A DNA stretch of 64,000 nucleotides from WS-7 sp036505295. Its GTDB lineage: Bacteria; Eisenbacteria; RBG-16-71-46; SZUA-252. The stretch lies in the NCBI GenBank assembly GCA_036505295.1, contig DASXTQ010000041.1:13847-77846 (forward strand), written 5' to 3'. This document shows, piece by piece, positions 53,237 through 61,318 of this stretch (the first letter of the stretch is position 1; every line of letters begins with the position of its first letter). The notes beneath the pieces were generated by a model, which was given only the letters and a program-made list of their open reading frames with translations, was not told where the DNA came from and did no database searches. Both the position numbers and the translations under genes were made by a program.

Positions 53237-54253
53237 GTGACCGGATTTCGCATCCGCAGCGGACCCACCTATGCCTTTGCCCTCGCCGTGCTCGCGCTCG
53301 CCGCGGCAGGCGTTTCCCTACAAGCTCAAACGGTCCGGTTGGGGGGGGACTCCCCTCCGCGCCCCGGAGCGGTCGATACAACGGTCACCATCACCGTCGA
53401 GGCTCTGAAGCCCGGTGTCTACGCGGCCAAGGTGAGCTACGTTTGGACCGGTTGGGTGGAGCTTGGCGACGGGATCCTCGTCATCGACACCGGCTTCAGC
53501 GAGGCGGGCGCTCGGGCGCTCGCAGATACGATCCGCGCACGCTCGGGCCCTTTGCCGATCCGCTACGTCGTGAACACGCACCAGCACGAGGACCATACGG
53601 GAGGGGACCGCTACTTCGCCGCGCTCGGTGCTACGTTCGTTGCCCAGGAGAAGGTTGCCGGGGAGATTCAGCACCTGCTGACCTGGGCGCCGGGGGAAAC
53701 CGGGGACTCGCTGAGCCGCTCGGGCCGCACTCCGATCGTCACGAAGATCTCTCGCCGCGCCTCGTATGGCGGGACCAAGCGTCCGGTCCGAGTGATCCAC
53801 CTTGGACGCCCCGCGCACACAGCCGGCGATCTCGTCGTCTACCTTCCGAAACAGGGAGTCCTCTTTGCCGGAGACCTCGTCTCGAATCGCTCGGTCCCGT
53901 GGCTCCTCGACCCCGACATGAGCGTGAACGGATGGCTCCAATCGCTCGACTCGCTCCTCACACCCGCGTTCAAGATCGAGACCCTGGTCCCCGGGCACGG
54001 CGTCCTCGGGACGCCTCAAGCGTCCATCCAATTCACGTACCGTTACCTCCTTGATGTCCGCGAGAAAGCCTCGACGGTCGCCGCGTGGGGCACGAAGCTC
54101 AACCAGATCCGGGATTGGGGCTACCTGGGCGCCTATGAGGGGATGGAATTCTACGAGGAAGTCCACTTCATGAACATGCGGCGGCTCTACAACGAGGCAA
54201 AAGGGATCAAGACCCCCGGCCGCAAGAACATGCATGTTTTCAAGCGAACGTAG
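53237..54253 (+). CDS. Metallo-beta-lactamase-fold hydrolase, secreted
   Basis: 338 residues. Signal peptide about 1-32 (ALAVLALAAAGVSLQAQ). The zinc motif is H115-x-H117-x-D119-H120 (NTHQHEDHTGG), with a further His in HLGRPAHTAGD and Asp in VLFAGDLVSN. The fold covers lactamases and many other hydrolases; this protein is not identifiable as a lactamase. GTG start after GAGGAGCCA. Its end overlaps a lipoprotein gene by 20 bases. Confidence 0.88.
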   Translation: MTGFRIRSGPTYAFALAVLALAAAGVSLQAQTVRLGGDSPPRPGAVDTTVTITVEALKPGVYAAKVSYVWTGWVELGDGILVIDTGFSEAGARALADTIRARSGPLPIRYVVNTHQHEDHTGGDRYFAALGATFVAQEKVAGEIQHLLTWAPGETGDSLSRSGRTPIVTKISRRASYGGTKRPVRVIHLGRPAHTAGDLVVYLPKQGVLFAGDLVSNRSVPWLLDPDMSVNGWLQSLDSLLTPAFKIETLVPGHGVLGTPQASIQFTYRYLLDVREKASTVAAWGTKLNQIRDWGYLGAYEGMEFYEEVHFMNMRRLYNEAKGIKTPGRKNMHVFKRT

Positions 54254-54866
54254 CTTTGCCGCGGCGGCGGCTTGGATCATCGGTGCTGCCGGATTGATCA
54301 CGGCCCTGATCTTCGCGGGCTGCGCGCGCGAGGCCCCCGACGTTCGGGAGGCACGGAAGGCGGCCCACGATTATCTCCGCGCGGTCGCCCGGCGCGACGT
54401 CAAAGAAATCGGGGAGCGCTCTACCTGCCTCGCGTCGACTACCTCGTTCGCCGGTGGTCGTGTCCTCAGGGTGGACCCGCCTCGCGGGATCCGGATGGCC
54501 GCGCTCGACTCCCTCGTACGTGTCTCGGTATACACTCAACGGTCCGCCGACTCCGCCTGGGCTCATGCGAACGAGACCGACGCGGACTCCCTGTTCCGAA
54601 GGGCCCGGCTCCGCTCCTACCAGGCGTCGGTGTACCGGGCCGCGGCCCGCGCGGTCCCGGTCTCCGCTCCCGGTGCCGTTGTGGGGAGGGACACCATGCT
54701 CGAGACACGAGCCCTACGAGTCCGCGTTCGATACGCGGGCCCGCTGGTTGGACCGAGGCCGGTGGACAAGGAGGAGATCCTCCGCATGTTGAGAGTGCCG
54801 GCAGGAAAGTGGATCGTGTTTTCGATGTTTCTCGTCTCGGACGATCCCGCGCCCGAGATGATTTGA
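54234..54866 (+). CDS. Lipoprotein, unknown function
   Basis: 210 residues. Signal segment (about 10-30) ends in a lipobox-like IFAGC. The mature part has no recognised domain; it includes two short alpha/beta stretches with ending IVFSMFLVSDDP. ATG 54234 overlaps the MBL gene. Its stop TGA lies inside the -35 box of the aroF promoter. Support is the coding frame and lipobox. Confidence 0.6.
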   Translation: MFSSERSFAAAAAWIIGAAGLITALIFAGCAREAPDVREARKAAHDYLRAVARRDVKEIGERSTCLASTTSFAGGRVLRVDPPRGIRMAALDSLVRVSVYTQRSADSAWAHANETDADSLFRRARLRSYQASVYRAAARAVPVSAPGAVVGRDTMLETRALRVRVRYAGPLVGPRPVDKEEILRMLRVPAGKWIVFSMFLVSDDPAPEMI

Positions 54867-54891
54867 CCCTCGGCAGGGGGAATGCTAGGCT
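54863..54891 (+). promoter_or_regulatory. Promoter of the aroF leader
   Basis: TTGACC (54863-54868), 17 bases, TAGGCT (54886-54891). Good spacing and a full -35 box. The expected start of transcription is near 54898, about 40 bases before the leader-peptide ATG. Confidence 0.6.
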
Positions 54892-54937
54892 CCAGCCGAC
54901 TTTCGTGCCTCATGATGCTCGACGAGGACCGCATACC

Positions 54938-55009
54938 ATGTACCTTCGCTGGAACAATTTCCGCTACGTGTGGACCTGGCAGCGGGGGCCGCAGCGCGCG
55001 CGGGGATGA
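54938..55009 (+). CDS. Aromatic-rich leader peptide of aroF (candidate attenuator peptide)
   Basis: A 23-codon frame beginning ATG 54938 and ending TGA 55007-55009. The peptide starts MYLRWNNFRYVWTWQRG and has three Trp, two Tyr and one Phe within its first 14 residues, far above normal use. It lies between a promoter and a terminator hairpin directly upstream of DAHP synthase, the first enzyme of aromatic amino acid synthesis. Trp/Tyr/Phe codons would make ribosomes pause when charged aromatic tRNAs are scarce. A short AGGA-like site precedes it. That it is translated is inferred. Confidence 0.72.
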   Translation: MYLRWNNFRYVWTWQRGPQRARG

Positions 55010-55034
55010 TTGCACCCGGTGAGCCCTGAGGCCC

Positions 55035-55073
55035 CGCCCACTGTCGAGACGAAGACAGTGGGCGTTTCTATTT
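55035..55073 (+). terminator. Attenuator terminator of aroF
   Basis: CGCCCACTGTC (55035-55045) and GACAGTGGGCG (55054-55064) form an 11-bp perfect stem with an eight-base loop, followed by TTTCTATTT (55065-55073). It lies 11 bases before the aroF start codon. A competing structure is possible: GCGGGGGCC (54982-54990) or GCGGGG (55000-55005 with neighbours) could pair with GGCCCCGC (55030-55037), which overlaps the left arm by three bases. Confidence 0.75.
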
Positions 55074-55084
55074 CAGAGGAGCGA

Positions 55085-56098
55085 ATGGTCATTACCTTTC
55101 GACCGAATGCGACTCCGGAGCAGCTCCACGCCGTGGAAGCCAAGCTGCGCGACCTGGGTTTTCAGGTCGTGCGCGCGCCTTCCTCCGGACCGACCGTGCT
55201 CGCCGCGGTAGGGGACGGGGCGCTGCCGCCGCTCGCCGAGGTGTGCGCCATGCCCGGGGTCGCGGAGGCGCACCCCATTCCCGAGCCCTTCAAGCTCGCG
55301 AGCCGCAGTTTTCGCCGCGAGACGAGCGTGCTTCGAATCGGCGACGTCGAGATCGGCGGCACGGCCGTGGTGCTCATGGCCGGGCCCTGCACGATCGAGT
55401 CCGAAGAGCAGATGGTCCGCACCGCCGCCGCGGTCCGCGCGGCGGGAGCGCGCGTCCTCCGGGGCGGGGCGTTCAAGCCACGCACCTCGCCGTATTCGTT
55501 CCAGGGACTGGGGGAAGAGGGGCTCAAGCTCATCCGCCGTGTCGCCGACGCGAACGGCCTTCTCGTGATCTCCGAGATTATGGACAAGAGCCAAATCGGG
55601 CTCATGGAGAGGTACGTCGACATCCTCCAGGTCGGGGCGCGCAACATGCAGAACTTCTCCTTGCTCCGGGAGCTGGGAAAAACCGAGAAGACCGTGCTGG
55701 TGAAGCGCGGGCTCTCGGCCACGGTCGATGAGTGGCTCATGAGTGCCGAATACGTGATCTCCGGAGGGAACGACCGCGTGATCGTGTGCGAGCGCGGCAT
55801 CCGTGCCTACGAGACGTACACCCGCAACACGCTCGACCTGAATGCGGTTGCTGTGGCGAAATCGCTGAGTCATCTGCCGGTGATCGTGGACCCGAGCCAC
55901 GCCGTGGGCGTTCGCGATAAGGTCGTCCCGCTCGCGCGCGCCGCGATCGCGGCCGGGGCGGACGGGCTCCTGGTCGAGGTCCACAACGATCCCGAGCGCG
56001 CGATCTGCGACGGACAGCAGTCGCTCTTCCCGGAGCAGTTCCACGCCCTCGCGAAGCAAGTGCGCCAGATCGCGGACGCCGTGGGCCGCTCCCTTTGA
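55085..56098 (+). CDS. aroF: 3-deoxy-7-phosphoheptulonate (DAHP) synthase
   Basis: Condenses PEP and erythrose-4-phosphate, the first step of the shikimate pathway. About 337 residues. Residues 1-75 form a ferredoxin-like regulatory domain as in Thermotoga DAHP synthase; the rest is the type I beta catalytic barrel (AGPCTIES, LRGGAFKPRTSPYSFQG, KRGLSATVDEW, DPSHAVG). ATG 55085 follows AGAGGAG. Upstream in-frame sequence encodes only the terminator hairpin, so the longer frame is not real. Likely regulated both by feedback on the enzyme and by attenuation. Confidence 0.93.
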   Translation: MVITFRPNATPEQLHAVEAKLRDLGFQVVRAPSSGPTVLAAVGDGALPPLAEVCAMPGVAEAHPIPEPFKLASRSFRRETSVLRIGDVEIGGTAVVLMAGPCTIESEEQMVRTAAAVRAAGARVLRGGAFKPRTSPYSFQGLGEEGLKLIRRVADANGLLVISEIMDKSQIGLMERYVDILQVGARNMQNFSLLRELGKTEKTVLVKRGLSATVDEWLMSAEYVISGGNDRVIVCERGIRAYETYTRNTLDLNAVAVAKSLSHLPVIVDPSHAVGVRDKVVPLARAAIAAGADGLLVEVHNDPERAICDGQQSLFPEQFHALAKQVRQIADAVGRSL

Positions 56099-57786
56099 CG
56101 AAGCCTCACAAGCGAAACCATCCCTCACACGAATGGCGGCGGGGCGCCGCCGGCGGCCGTTCTGTGGCGCCCGGCGGGTCGCGCTCCTCGGTCGCACCTG
56201 GCGAGCCGCCGAAGACCGAGGCCGTCATGCGGGTCGTTGCCATCGCGACGATCGCCTGCTACGGAATCTACTGGGCGCTCAAGGCCTTTTCGTTGCACCG
56301 CCTCGGGAACTACGCCGTCGAAACCGATTTCTACTGGAAGTACGGGCCCGCGGCCGCCGCCCTGAAGCAAGGTCATGTCTTGATCGAGCACTTCGATTCA
56401 AAGGGATGGGGCTATCCGCTTGTCGTGGCCGCCTTTTCGTACCTCGGCCTGGATCTATTCAAGGCGGCTCAGCTCGTGGGGCTGGTCTCCGCGTGCGCCG
56501 CGGCGTGGTGCGTGTTTCGGCTCCACCGGAGCCTTCTCGGCTCGACGCTCGCGCTCCTGAGCGTTCTCCTCCTCGTCGGGAATCCCACCTTTCTCGCGAA
56601 CACCTATGAAGTCGGTACCGACATGTTCTTCTTCGCGATCGCGATCGGCTCCATCACGCTCCTTCTCGGCGCGGAGCGTCCCGGGTGGGGGTCCATTCTG
56701 GCCTCGGGACTCCTCGGCGGGTGCGCCTTCACGACGCGGTATAACGGGCTCTTTCTCCTGCCCGCCGCCGTAATCGCGATCGTCGCGATCTTGAACGGGG
56801 ACCGCACGAGAGCCTCGCGCTGGCGCCGGGCGGGATTGTGGAGCGGCGGATTCCTTCTCGCGGCGCTGCCCTGGCTCGTGGTGAACTGGGCTCACACGGG
56901 GAACCCGCTCACGAACAACAACTATACGAACGTGGGATTCGCGGTTTACGGCGAGGGGAACTGGGAGCGCTTCTTCTACGGCAGCGACAGGAAGATCCAT
57001 TCATTCGCCGACGTCGTGCTCCTCGATCCCGGGCGCTTCGCGCTCGCCATGGCGAAGAACACGGTCGAGCATCTGAGACGCGACCTGACCGAGCTCATGA
57101 CCCCACTTTGGGGCGCGTTTACGGCGGCGGGGCTACTCGTGGTCGTCTTCACCCAGCGGAGCAGGCGTTGGGGAGCCTACCTTCTCTTTGGGTTGCTCTA
57201 CTTCCTGACCCTGGTGCCGGTTTTTTATGGAACGCGGTTCTCACTCACCATGCTCGCCTTCTACGCCGCGCTCGCCGTCGCTCCCTTCGGCTGGGAGAAG
57301 TTGTCGTCATGGGTCTCCGGAATCGAGCGGCGGTTCCCGGTCCGGGCCTTCGCGTTCCTGCTGCTCTGGCTGCCTGGCGCCGTGGGCGCCTATGGCAAGA
57401 CCGAGGACTTCCGGAACCCGGAGGCGGTACAGGCGGGGCCCTACGAGATACTGGAGGCCGCGGCGTACCTCAAGGCGCACGCCCAGGGAGAGGCGCTTCT
57501 CGCGCGAAAGCCGCACGTGGCATTCATTGCGGGGCTCAGGTTCGTCCCGATTCCGGAAATAGATTCTCCTCGGGCGCTCCATGAGGTCGCCGTGCGATCG
57601 CGGGCGCGCTACCTGCTCATTTCTTCGGCGGAGATGGCGCTCCGCGCCGCGGTGAGGCCGTTCGCCGAGCCGGGAGCCCAGATTCCGGGCTTCAGACGCA
57701 TCTTCGAGAGCGAAGGCGCGTTGATCTACGAGGTCGTGCCCGACAGCTTGGGCAGCGCGCCACCGACCCCCGCGCCGCGCCCGTAA
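56095..57786 (+). CDS. GT-C-type membrane protein (ArnT/PMT-like glycosyltransferase)
   Basis: Up to 563 residues. About ten hydrophobic segments from residue 48. The motif ETDFYWKYGPAA after the first span has the acidic residues expected in GT-C transferases. No clear sugar specificity. TTG 56095 overlaps the aroF stop; ATG 56227 is an alternative that removes a 44-residue polar N-terminus, so the true start is open. It would transfer a sugar or aminosugar from a lipid carrier at the periplasmic face. Confidence 0.7.
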   Translation: MTKPHKRNHPSHEWRRGAAGGRSVAPGGSRSSVAPGEPPKTEAVMRVVAIATIACYGIYWALKAFSLHRLGNYAVETDFYWKYGPAAAALKQGHVLIEHFDSKGWGYPLVVAAFSYLGLDLFKAAQLVGLVSACAAAWCVFRLHRSLLGSTLALLSVLLLVGNPTFLANTYEVGTDMFFFAIAIGSITLLLGAERPGWGSILASGLLGGCAFTTRYNGLFLLPAAVIAIVAILNGDRTRASRWRRAGLWSGGFLLAALPWLVVNWAHTGNPLTNNNYTNVGFAVYGEGNWERFFYGSDRKIHSFADVVLLDPGRFALAMAKNTVEHLRRDLTELMTPLWGAFTAAGLLVVVFTQRSRRWGAYLLFGLLYFLTLVPVFYGTRFSLTMLAFYAALAVAPFGWEKLSSWVSGIERRFPVRAFAFLLLWLPGAVGAYGKTEDFRNPEAVQAGPYEILEAAAYLKAHAQGEALLARKPHVAFIAGLRFVPIPEIDSPRALHEVAVRSRARYLLISSAEMALRAAVRPFAEPGAQIPGFRRIFESEGALIYEVVPDSLGSAPPTPAPRP

Positions 57787-57790
57787 TACC

Positions 57791-57818
57791 TTGACTTGCC
57801 GGGCACTTCGGCTAGAAT
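57791..57818 (+). promoter_or_regulatory. Promoter of tRNA-Val and thrS
   Basis: TTGACT (57791-57796), 16 bases, TAGAAT (57813-57818). Near consensus. The tRNA begins 38 bases after the -10 box. It probably drives tRNA-Val and the downstream translation genes. Confidence 0.6.
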
Positions 57819-57855
57819 CGCGGCGACGAACTTACTCGATAACGGCAGCAGGGGA

Positions 57856-57932
57856 GGGCGATTAGCTCAGCTGGCTAGAGTGCCTGCTTGACATGCAGGA
57901 GGTCAGAGGTTCAAGTCCTCTATCGCCCACCA
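57856..57932 (+). tRNA. tRNA-Val (anticodon GAC)
   Basis: Acceptor GGGCGAT/ATCGCCC, D-arm GCTC...GAGT, anticodon stem CCTGC/GCAGG with loop TTGACAT (anticodon GAC), T-arm CAGAGG-TTCAAGT-CCTCT, discriminator A, encoded CCA. Confidence 0.95.
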
Positions 57933-57972
57933 CTTCACGATGCCCTCCACAACCCCAACAGCACAGAGCCTG

Positions 57973-59886
57973 ATGAAACTCGAGATTGACGGCCGTTCCT
58001 TCGAGGCCAGCGAAGGCACAACCTTGGACGAGCTTTTCGTAAAGAGCTTTCGGGAGGGCTTCAAGCAGGGGATCGCTGCGAAGCTGAACGGCAAGGTCGT
58101 CGATTTCCATACCCCGATCCGCGAATCGGGACGCGTGGAGCTGATCCCGCTCGACTCGCCCGAGGGGCTTCGAGTCCTGCGCCACTCCACCGCGCACCTC
58201 ATGGCGTCTGCCGTCTTGAAGCTTTTCCCGAATGCGAAGCTCGCGATCGGGCCCGCGATCGAGGAAGGCTTCTACTACGACTTCCAGGTGGACCGCGCGT
58301 TCCAGCCCGAAGATTTGGCGGAGATCGAAAGCTGGATGCACAAGATCGCCGAGGAGGATCATCCGTTCGTCCGCGGCGAGATGAAACGGGATGATGCCTT
58401 GCGGGAGTTCCGCGCGAAGCAGGAACCATTCAAAGTCGAGCTGCTCGAGGGAATTCCCGACGAAACGGTCAGCACCTACACCCACTCCTTCTTCACGGAT
58501 CTCTGCCGGGGGCCCCACGTGCCCCGCACGAGATTGCTCAAGAGCTTCAAGCTGCTGAGCGTGGCCGGTGCGTACTGGCGGGGGGATTCCAACCGGCCGA
58601 TGCTCCAACGGATCTACGGCACCGCGTTCCCGAACAAGGACCTGCTGCAGCAGCACCTCGCCCGAATCGAGGAGGCGAAGAAGCGGGACCACAGGAAGCT
58701 CGGGCAGGAGCTGGATCTCTACAGCATCCAGGAAGACGCCGGCGGGGGCCTCATCTTCTGGCATCCGCACGGCGCCGCCATGCGGCGCGTCATCGAAGAC
58801 TTTTGGAAGGACGAGCATCTGCGCCGCGGATACCAGATCGTCAATACGCCCCACATTGCCCAGGTGGAATTGTGGCAGCGCTCCGGGCACACGAACTTCT
58901 ACCGCGAGAACATGTACTTCCTCCAGGCCGACGAAAAGGAGTACGTGCTCAAGCCCATGAACTGCCCCTTCCACGTGCTGATTTTCAAGCGACGGAAGAA
59001 TTCCTATCGCGATCTCCCGGTGAGGATCGCGGAGCTGGGAACCGTCTACCGGCTGGAGAAGTCGGGCGTGCTTCACGGGCTCGCCCGGGTTCGCGGCTTC
59101 ACCCAGGATGACGCGCACCTCTTCTGCACCGGCGATCAGGTGGAGTCCGAGCTGGCTCAAGCGCTCGACTTCGCCCGCTTCATGCTCCAGACCTTCGGGT
59201 TCAAGGAGTACCAGGTGGACCTGAGCGTGCGGGATGCGAAACGGAAGCAGGACTACATGGGCTCCGACGAGGACTGGGCGCTGGCCGAGGGCGCGCTCGA
59301 GCGCGTCGTCCAGGCCTCCGGCCTCCCGTACCATCGCGCGGAGGGAGAGGCGGTGTTCTATGGGCCCAAGATCGACATCAAGCTCACCGACGCGATCGGA
59401 CGCCCATGGCAGTGCGGGACGATCCAGTTCGACTTCAATCAGGCGCGGCGGTTCGACATAAACTACGTAGGCTCGGACGGCCAGGAGCACCAGGTCTTCA
59501 TGATCCACCGCGCGCTCCTGGGCTCCATGGAGCGTTTCTTCGCGACCCTGATCGAGCATTACGGCGGCGATTTTCCCGTGTGGCTGGCACCGGTCCAGGT
59601 GCGCCTCATCACGATCGCCGACGCCCAGATTCCGTACGCGGAGGAGATTCGCCGCATCCTGCTCGACCGCGGCATCCGGGTAGAAGCGGACCTGCGCGAG
59701 GAGAAGATGGGCGCGAAGATCCGTGACGCCGAGCTTCTCAAGATCCCTTACATGCTCGTCCTCGGCCGCCGTGAGGCTGAAGAGAGGACCGTCTCCGTTC
59801 GGAGCCGCCACAAGGGAAACGAAGGGGCGGTCAGGGTCGAGGACTTCGTGGAGAAAGTGGTTGCCGAGTCCGCAGCCAGGCAGTAA
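57973..59886 (+). CDS. thrS: Threonyl-tRNA synthetase
   Basis: About 637 residues. The TGS domain (MKLEIDGRSFEASEGTTLDE) begins at ATG 57973; ATG 57940 would add 11 residues but lies seven bases after the tRNA. The SAD editing domain follows, then the class II core with zinc ligands in MNCPFHVLIF, DDAHLF and MIHRA, and an anticodon-binding C-terminus. It heads the thrS-infC-rpmI-rplT-pheS-pheT group found in many bacteria. Confidence 0.96.
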   Translation: MKLEIDGRSFEASEGTTLDELFVKSFREGFKQGIAAKLNGKVVDFHTPIRESGRVELIPLDSPEGLRVLRHSTAHLMASAVLKLFPNAKLAIGPAIEEGFYYDFQVDRAFQPEDLAEIESWMHKIAEEDHPFVRGEMKRDDALREFRAKQEPFKVELLEGIPDETVSTYTHSFFTDLCRGPHVPRTRLLKSFKLLSVAGAYWRGDSNRPMLQRIYGTAFPNKDLLQQHLARIEEAKKRDHRKLGQELDLYSIQEDAGGGLIFWHPHGAAMRRVIEDFWKDEHLRRGYQIVNTPHIAQVELWQRSGHTNFYRENMYFLQADEKEYVLKPMNCPFHVLIFKRRKNSYRDLPVRIAELGTVYRLEKSGVLHGLARVRGFTQDDAHLFCTGDQVESELAQALDFARFMLQTFGFKEYQVDLSVRDAKRKQDYMGSDEDWALAEGALERVVQASGLPYHRAEGEAVFYGPKIDIKLTDAIGRPWQCGTIQFDFNQARRFDINYVGSDGQEHQVFMIHRALLGSMERFFATLIEHYGGDFPVWLAPVQVRLITIADAQIPYAEEIRRILLDRGIRVEADLREEKMGAKIRDAELLKIPYMLVLGRREAEERTVSVRSRHKGNEGAVRVEDFVEKVVAESAARQ

Positions 59887-59966
59887 CATCCGCCCCACGA
59901 CACGAAGCAGGAGCCGCCGGCTTCTCACCCCGAGGCGCAACGCTACCGGGGTTCTCGACAAGAGAG

Positions 59967-59989
59967 TTCCGTCGCCGATCGCGGCGGAA
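59967..59989 (+). other. Stem-loop in the thrS-infC gap
   Basis: TTCCGTCGC (59967-59975) and GCGGCGGAA (59981-59989) form a 9-bp stem with one G-U pair and a five-base loop. There is no U-tract. Its role is unknown; it lies in the infC leader region. Confidence 0.35.
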
Positions 59990-60000
59990 GGCATTGCCGA

Positions 60001-60046
60001 CGGGCGCACGATGCGGAATGGAGGCATCGTTCGCCCGCACTCTTTT
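60001..60046 (+). terminator. Long hairpin with U-rich tail before infC
   Basis: CGGGCG (60001-60006) with CGCCCG (60032-60037), and ACGATGC (60008-60014) with GCATCGT (60024-60030), form a 13-bp stem with one mismatch and a nine-base loop. TCTTTT (60041-60046) follows after three bases. It may end thrS transcripts or act as a regulator of the infC-rpmI-rplT block. Confidence 0.5.
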
Positions 60047-60100
60047 GACCCGCCGGTTTCGCTTCATTACCTGACCCCGCGCTGAGAGGAGGAACGAGCT

Positions 60101-60694
60101 ATCACCACAACCAAAGAGGTCCGTGTCAATGATCGCATCCGCATCCCCACGGTCCGCGTCATCGGGCCGGATGGAGAACAGGTGGGCATCCTGGGAATCC
60201 GAGAGGCGCTCACCTACGCGCAGGAGCGCCAGCTCGATCTGGTGGAGGTTTCGCCCACGGCGCGCCCGCCCGTATGCAGAGTCATGGACTTCGGGAAGTA
60301 CAAGTACGAACAGAACAAGAAACTGCAGAAGGCGCGCAAGAAGCAGCACGTCACGCATCTCAAGGAAGTCAAGTTGCGTCCGAAAATCGAGGATCACGAC
60401 TACCGATTCAAGGTAAACAACGGGCGCCGCTTCCTCGAGCTGCACGACAAGGTGAAGTTCACGGTCACGTTCCGCGGTCGCGAGATGGCCCACACGGACG
60501 CGGGCTTTCGCCTCCTCGAGCGCGTGGTGAAGGATCTGGAAGAGGTAGGACAGGTGGAAAACCCGGCGCGTCTCGAAGGACGGAATCTCGTCCTCCTGAT
60601 GGTGCCGCGATCGGCGGCCGGGAAGGCGCCGGAGAAGAAGCCGGAAAAGAAGGTGATCCCGGCGGCGGTCAAGCGACCGGCGCCTCGGAGCTAG
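60101..60694 (+). CDS. infC: Translation initiation factor IF-3, AUC start
   Basis: 197 residues starting at ATC 60101, eight bases after a perfect AGGAGG. The frame opens just after TGA 60083-60085, and no ATG, GTG or TTG occurs before GTG 60182, which would cut away the conserved N-terminal VRVNDRIRIPTVRVIGPDGE. IF-3 proofreads initiation codons and many bacteria use an AUU-class start here for self-regulation. The two IF-3 domains are intact, with a lysine-rich tail. Confidence 0.93.
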   Translation: MTTTKEVRVNDRIRIPTVRVIGPDGEQVGILGIREALTYAQERQLDLVEVSPTARPPVCRVMDFGKYKYEQNKKLQKARKKQHVTHLKEVKLRPKIEDHDYRFKVNNGRRFLELHDKVKFTVTFRGREMAHTDAGFRLLERVVKDLEEVGQVENPARLEGRNLVLLMVPRSAAGKAPEKKPEKKVIPAAVKRPAPRS

Positions 60695-60703
60695 GAGCCG
60701 ACG

Positions 60704-60904
60704 ATGCCGAAGATGAGAACGAACCGCGCGGCCGCGAAGCGCTTCAAGCGGACCGGCACGGGAAAGGTCAAGCGGGCGAAAGCCTACGCCAGACACCATC
60801 TGGGGTTGAAATCACGGAAGCGGAAGCGCCGTCTCCATGAGCCGGCCCTAATCGAGCCGACCGAGCGTCGCCGCTTGCAGAAACTACTTCCATACGGCGG
60901 CTGA
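60704..60904 (+). CDS. rpmI: 50S ribosomal protein L35
   Basis: 66 residues. Starts MPKMRTNRAAAKRFKRTGTG, with KRKRRL and the final KLLPYGG typical of bL35. AGGAG lies about six bases upstream. Follows infC by nine bases; normal member of the infC-rpmI-rplT operon. Confidence 0.95.
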   Translation: MPKMRTNRAAAKRFKRTGTGKVKRAKAYARHHLGLKSRKRKRRLHEPALIEPTERRRLQKLLPYGG

Positions 60905-60944
60905 TCCGGGTCTCCGGCGGCCGTCCACCATGAGGTAACAAGCC

Positions 60945-61307
60945 ATGCCACGTACAAAAACCGTCGTCCCGGGACGGAAGCGCCGTCGCAAGGTCATGAT
61001 CGCCGCGAAAGGGAATCGCGGCGGACGGCGCAAGCTCTATCAGACCGCGCGCGAGACGCTGATGCGCAGCCTCCAGTTCGCGTATCGGGATCGCCGGGCG
61101 AAGAAACGCGATTTCAGGAGACTCTGGATCGTCCGCATCAACGCGGCCGCCCGACTTCACGGGCTCTCCTACAGCACGTTTATTCGCGGACTGAAAGTCG
61201 CGCAGGTCGACATCGACCGCAAGATACTGGCCGACCTTGCCGTTCGCGACGAGCAGGCATTTGCGCGTCTGGCCGAGGTCGCGAAACAGGCCCAAGCCGC
61301 AGCCTAG
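60945..61307 (+). CDS. rplT: 50S ribosomal protein L20
   Basis: 120 residues, normal length. Signature stretches VMIAAKGNRGGRRKLYQTAR, AYRDRRAKKRDFRRLWIVRI and LSYSTFIRGL. bL20 is needed for 50S assembly and in several bacteria represses its own operon. ATG after GAGGTAAC. Confidence 0.96.
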   Translation: MPRTKTVVPGRKRRRKVMIAAKGNRGGRRKLYQTARETLMRSLQFAYRDRRAKKRDFRRLWIVRINAAARLHGLSYSTFIRGLKVAQVDIDRKILADLAVRDEQAFARLAEVAKQAQAAA

Positions 61308-61318
61308 GCGCCCGCCCT

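Noticed and set aside
53237..54253. Reading the MBL protein as an antibiotic beta-lactamase
   Set aside because: Only the general zinc motif is present; the fold serves many hydrolases and nothing here shows lactam specificity.
55010..55084. Longer aroF with 25 extra N-terminal residues
   Set aside because: This stretch encodes the terminator hairpin and U-tract, and the ATG at 55085 has a good ribosome-binding site and a family-like N-terminus.
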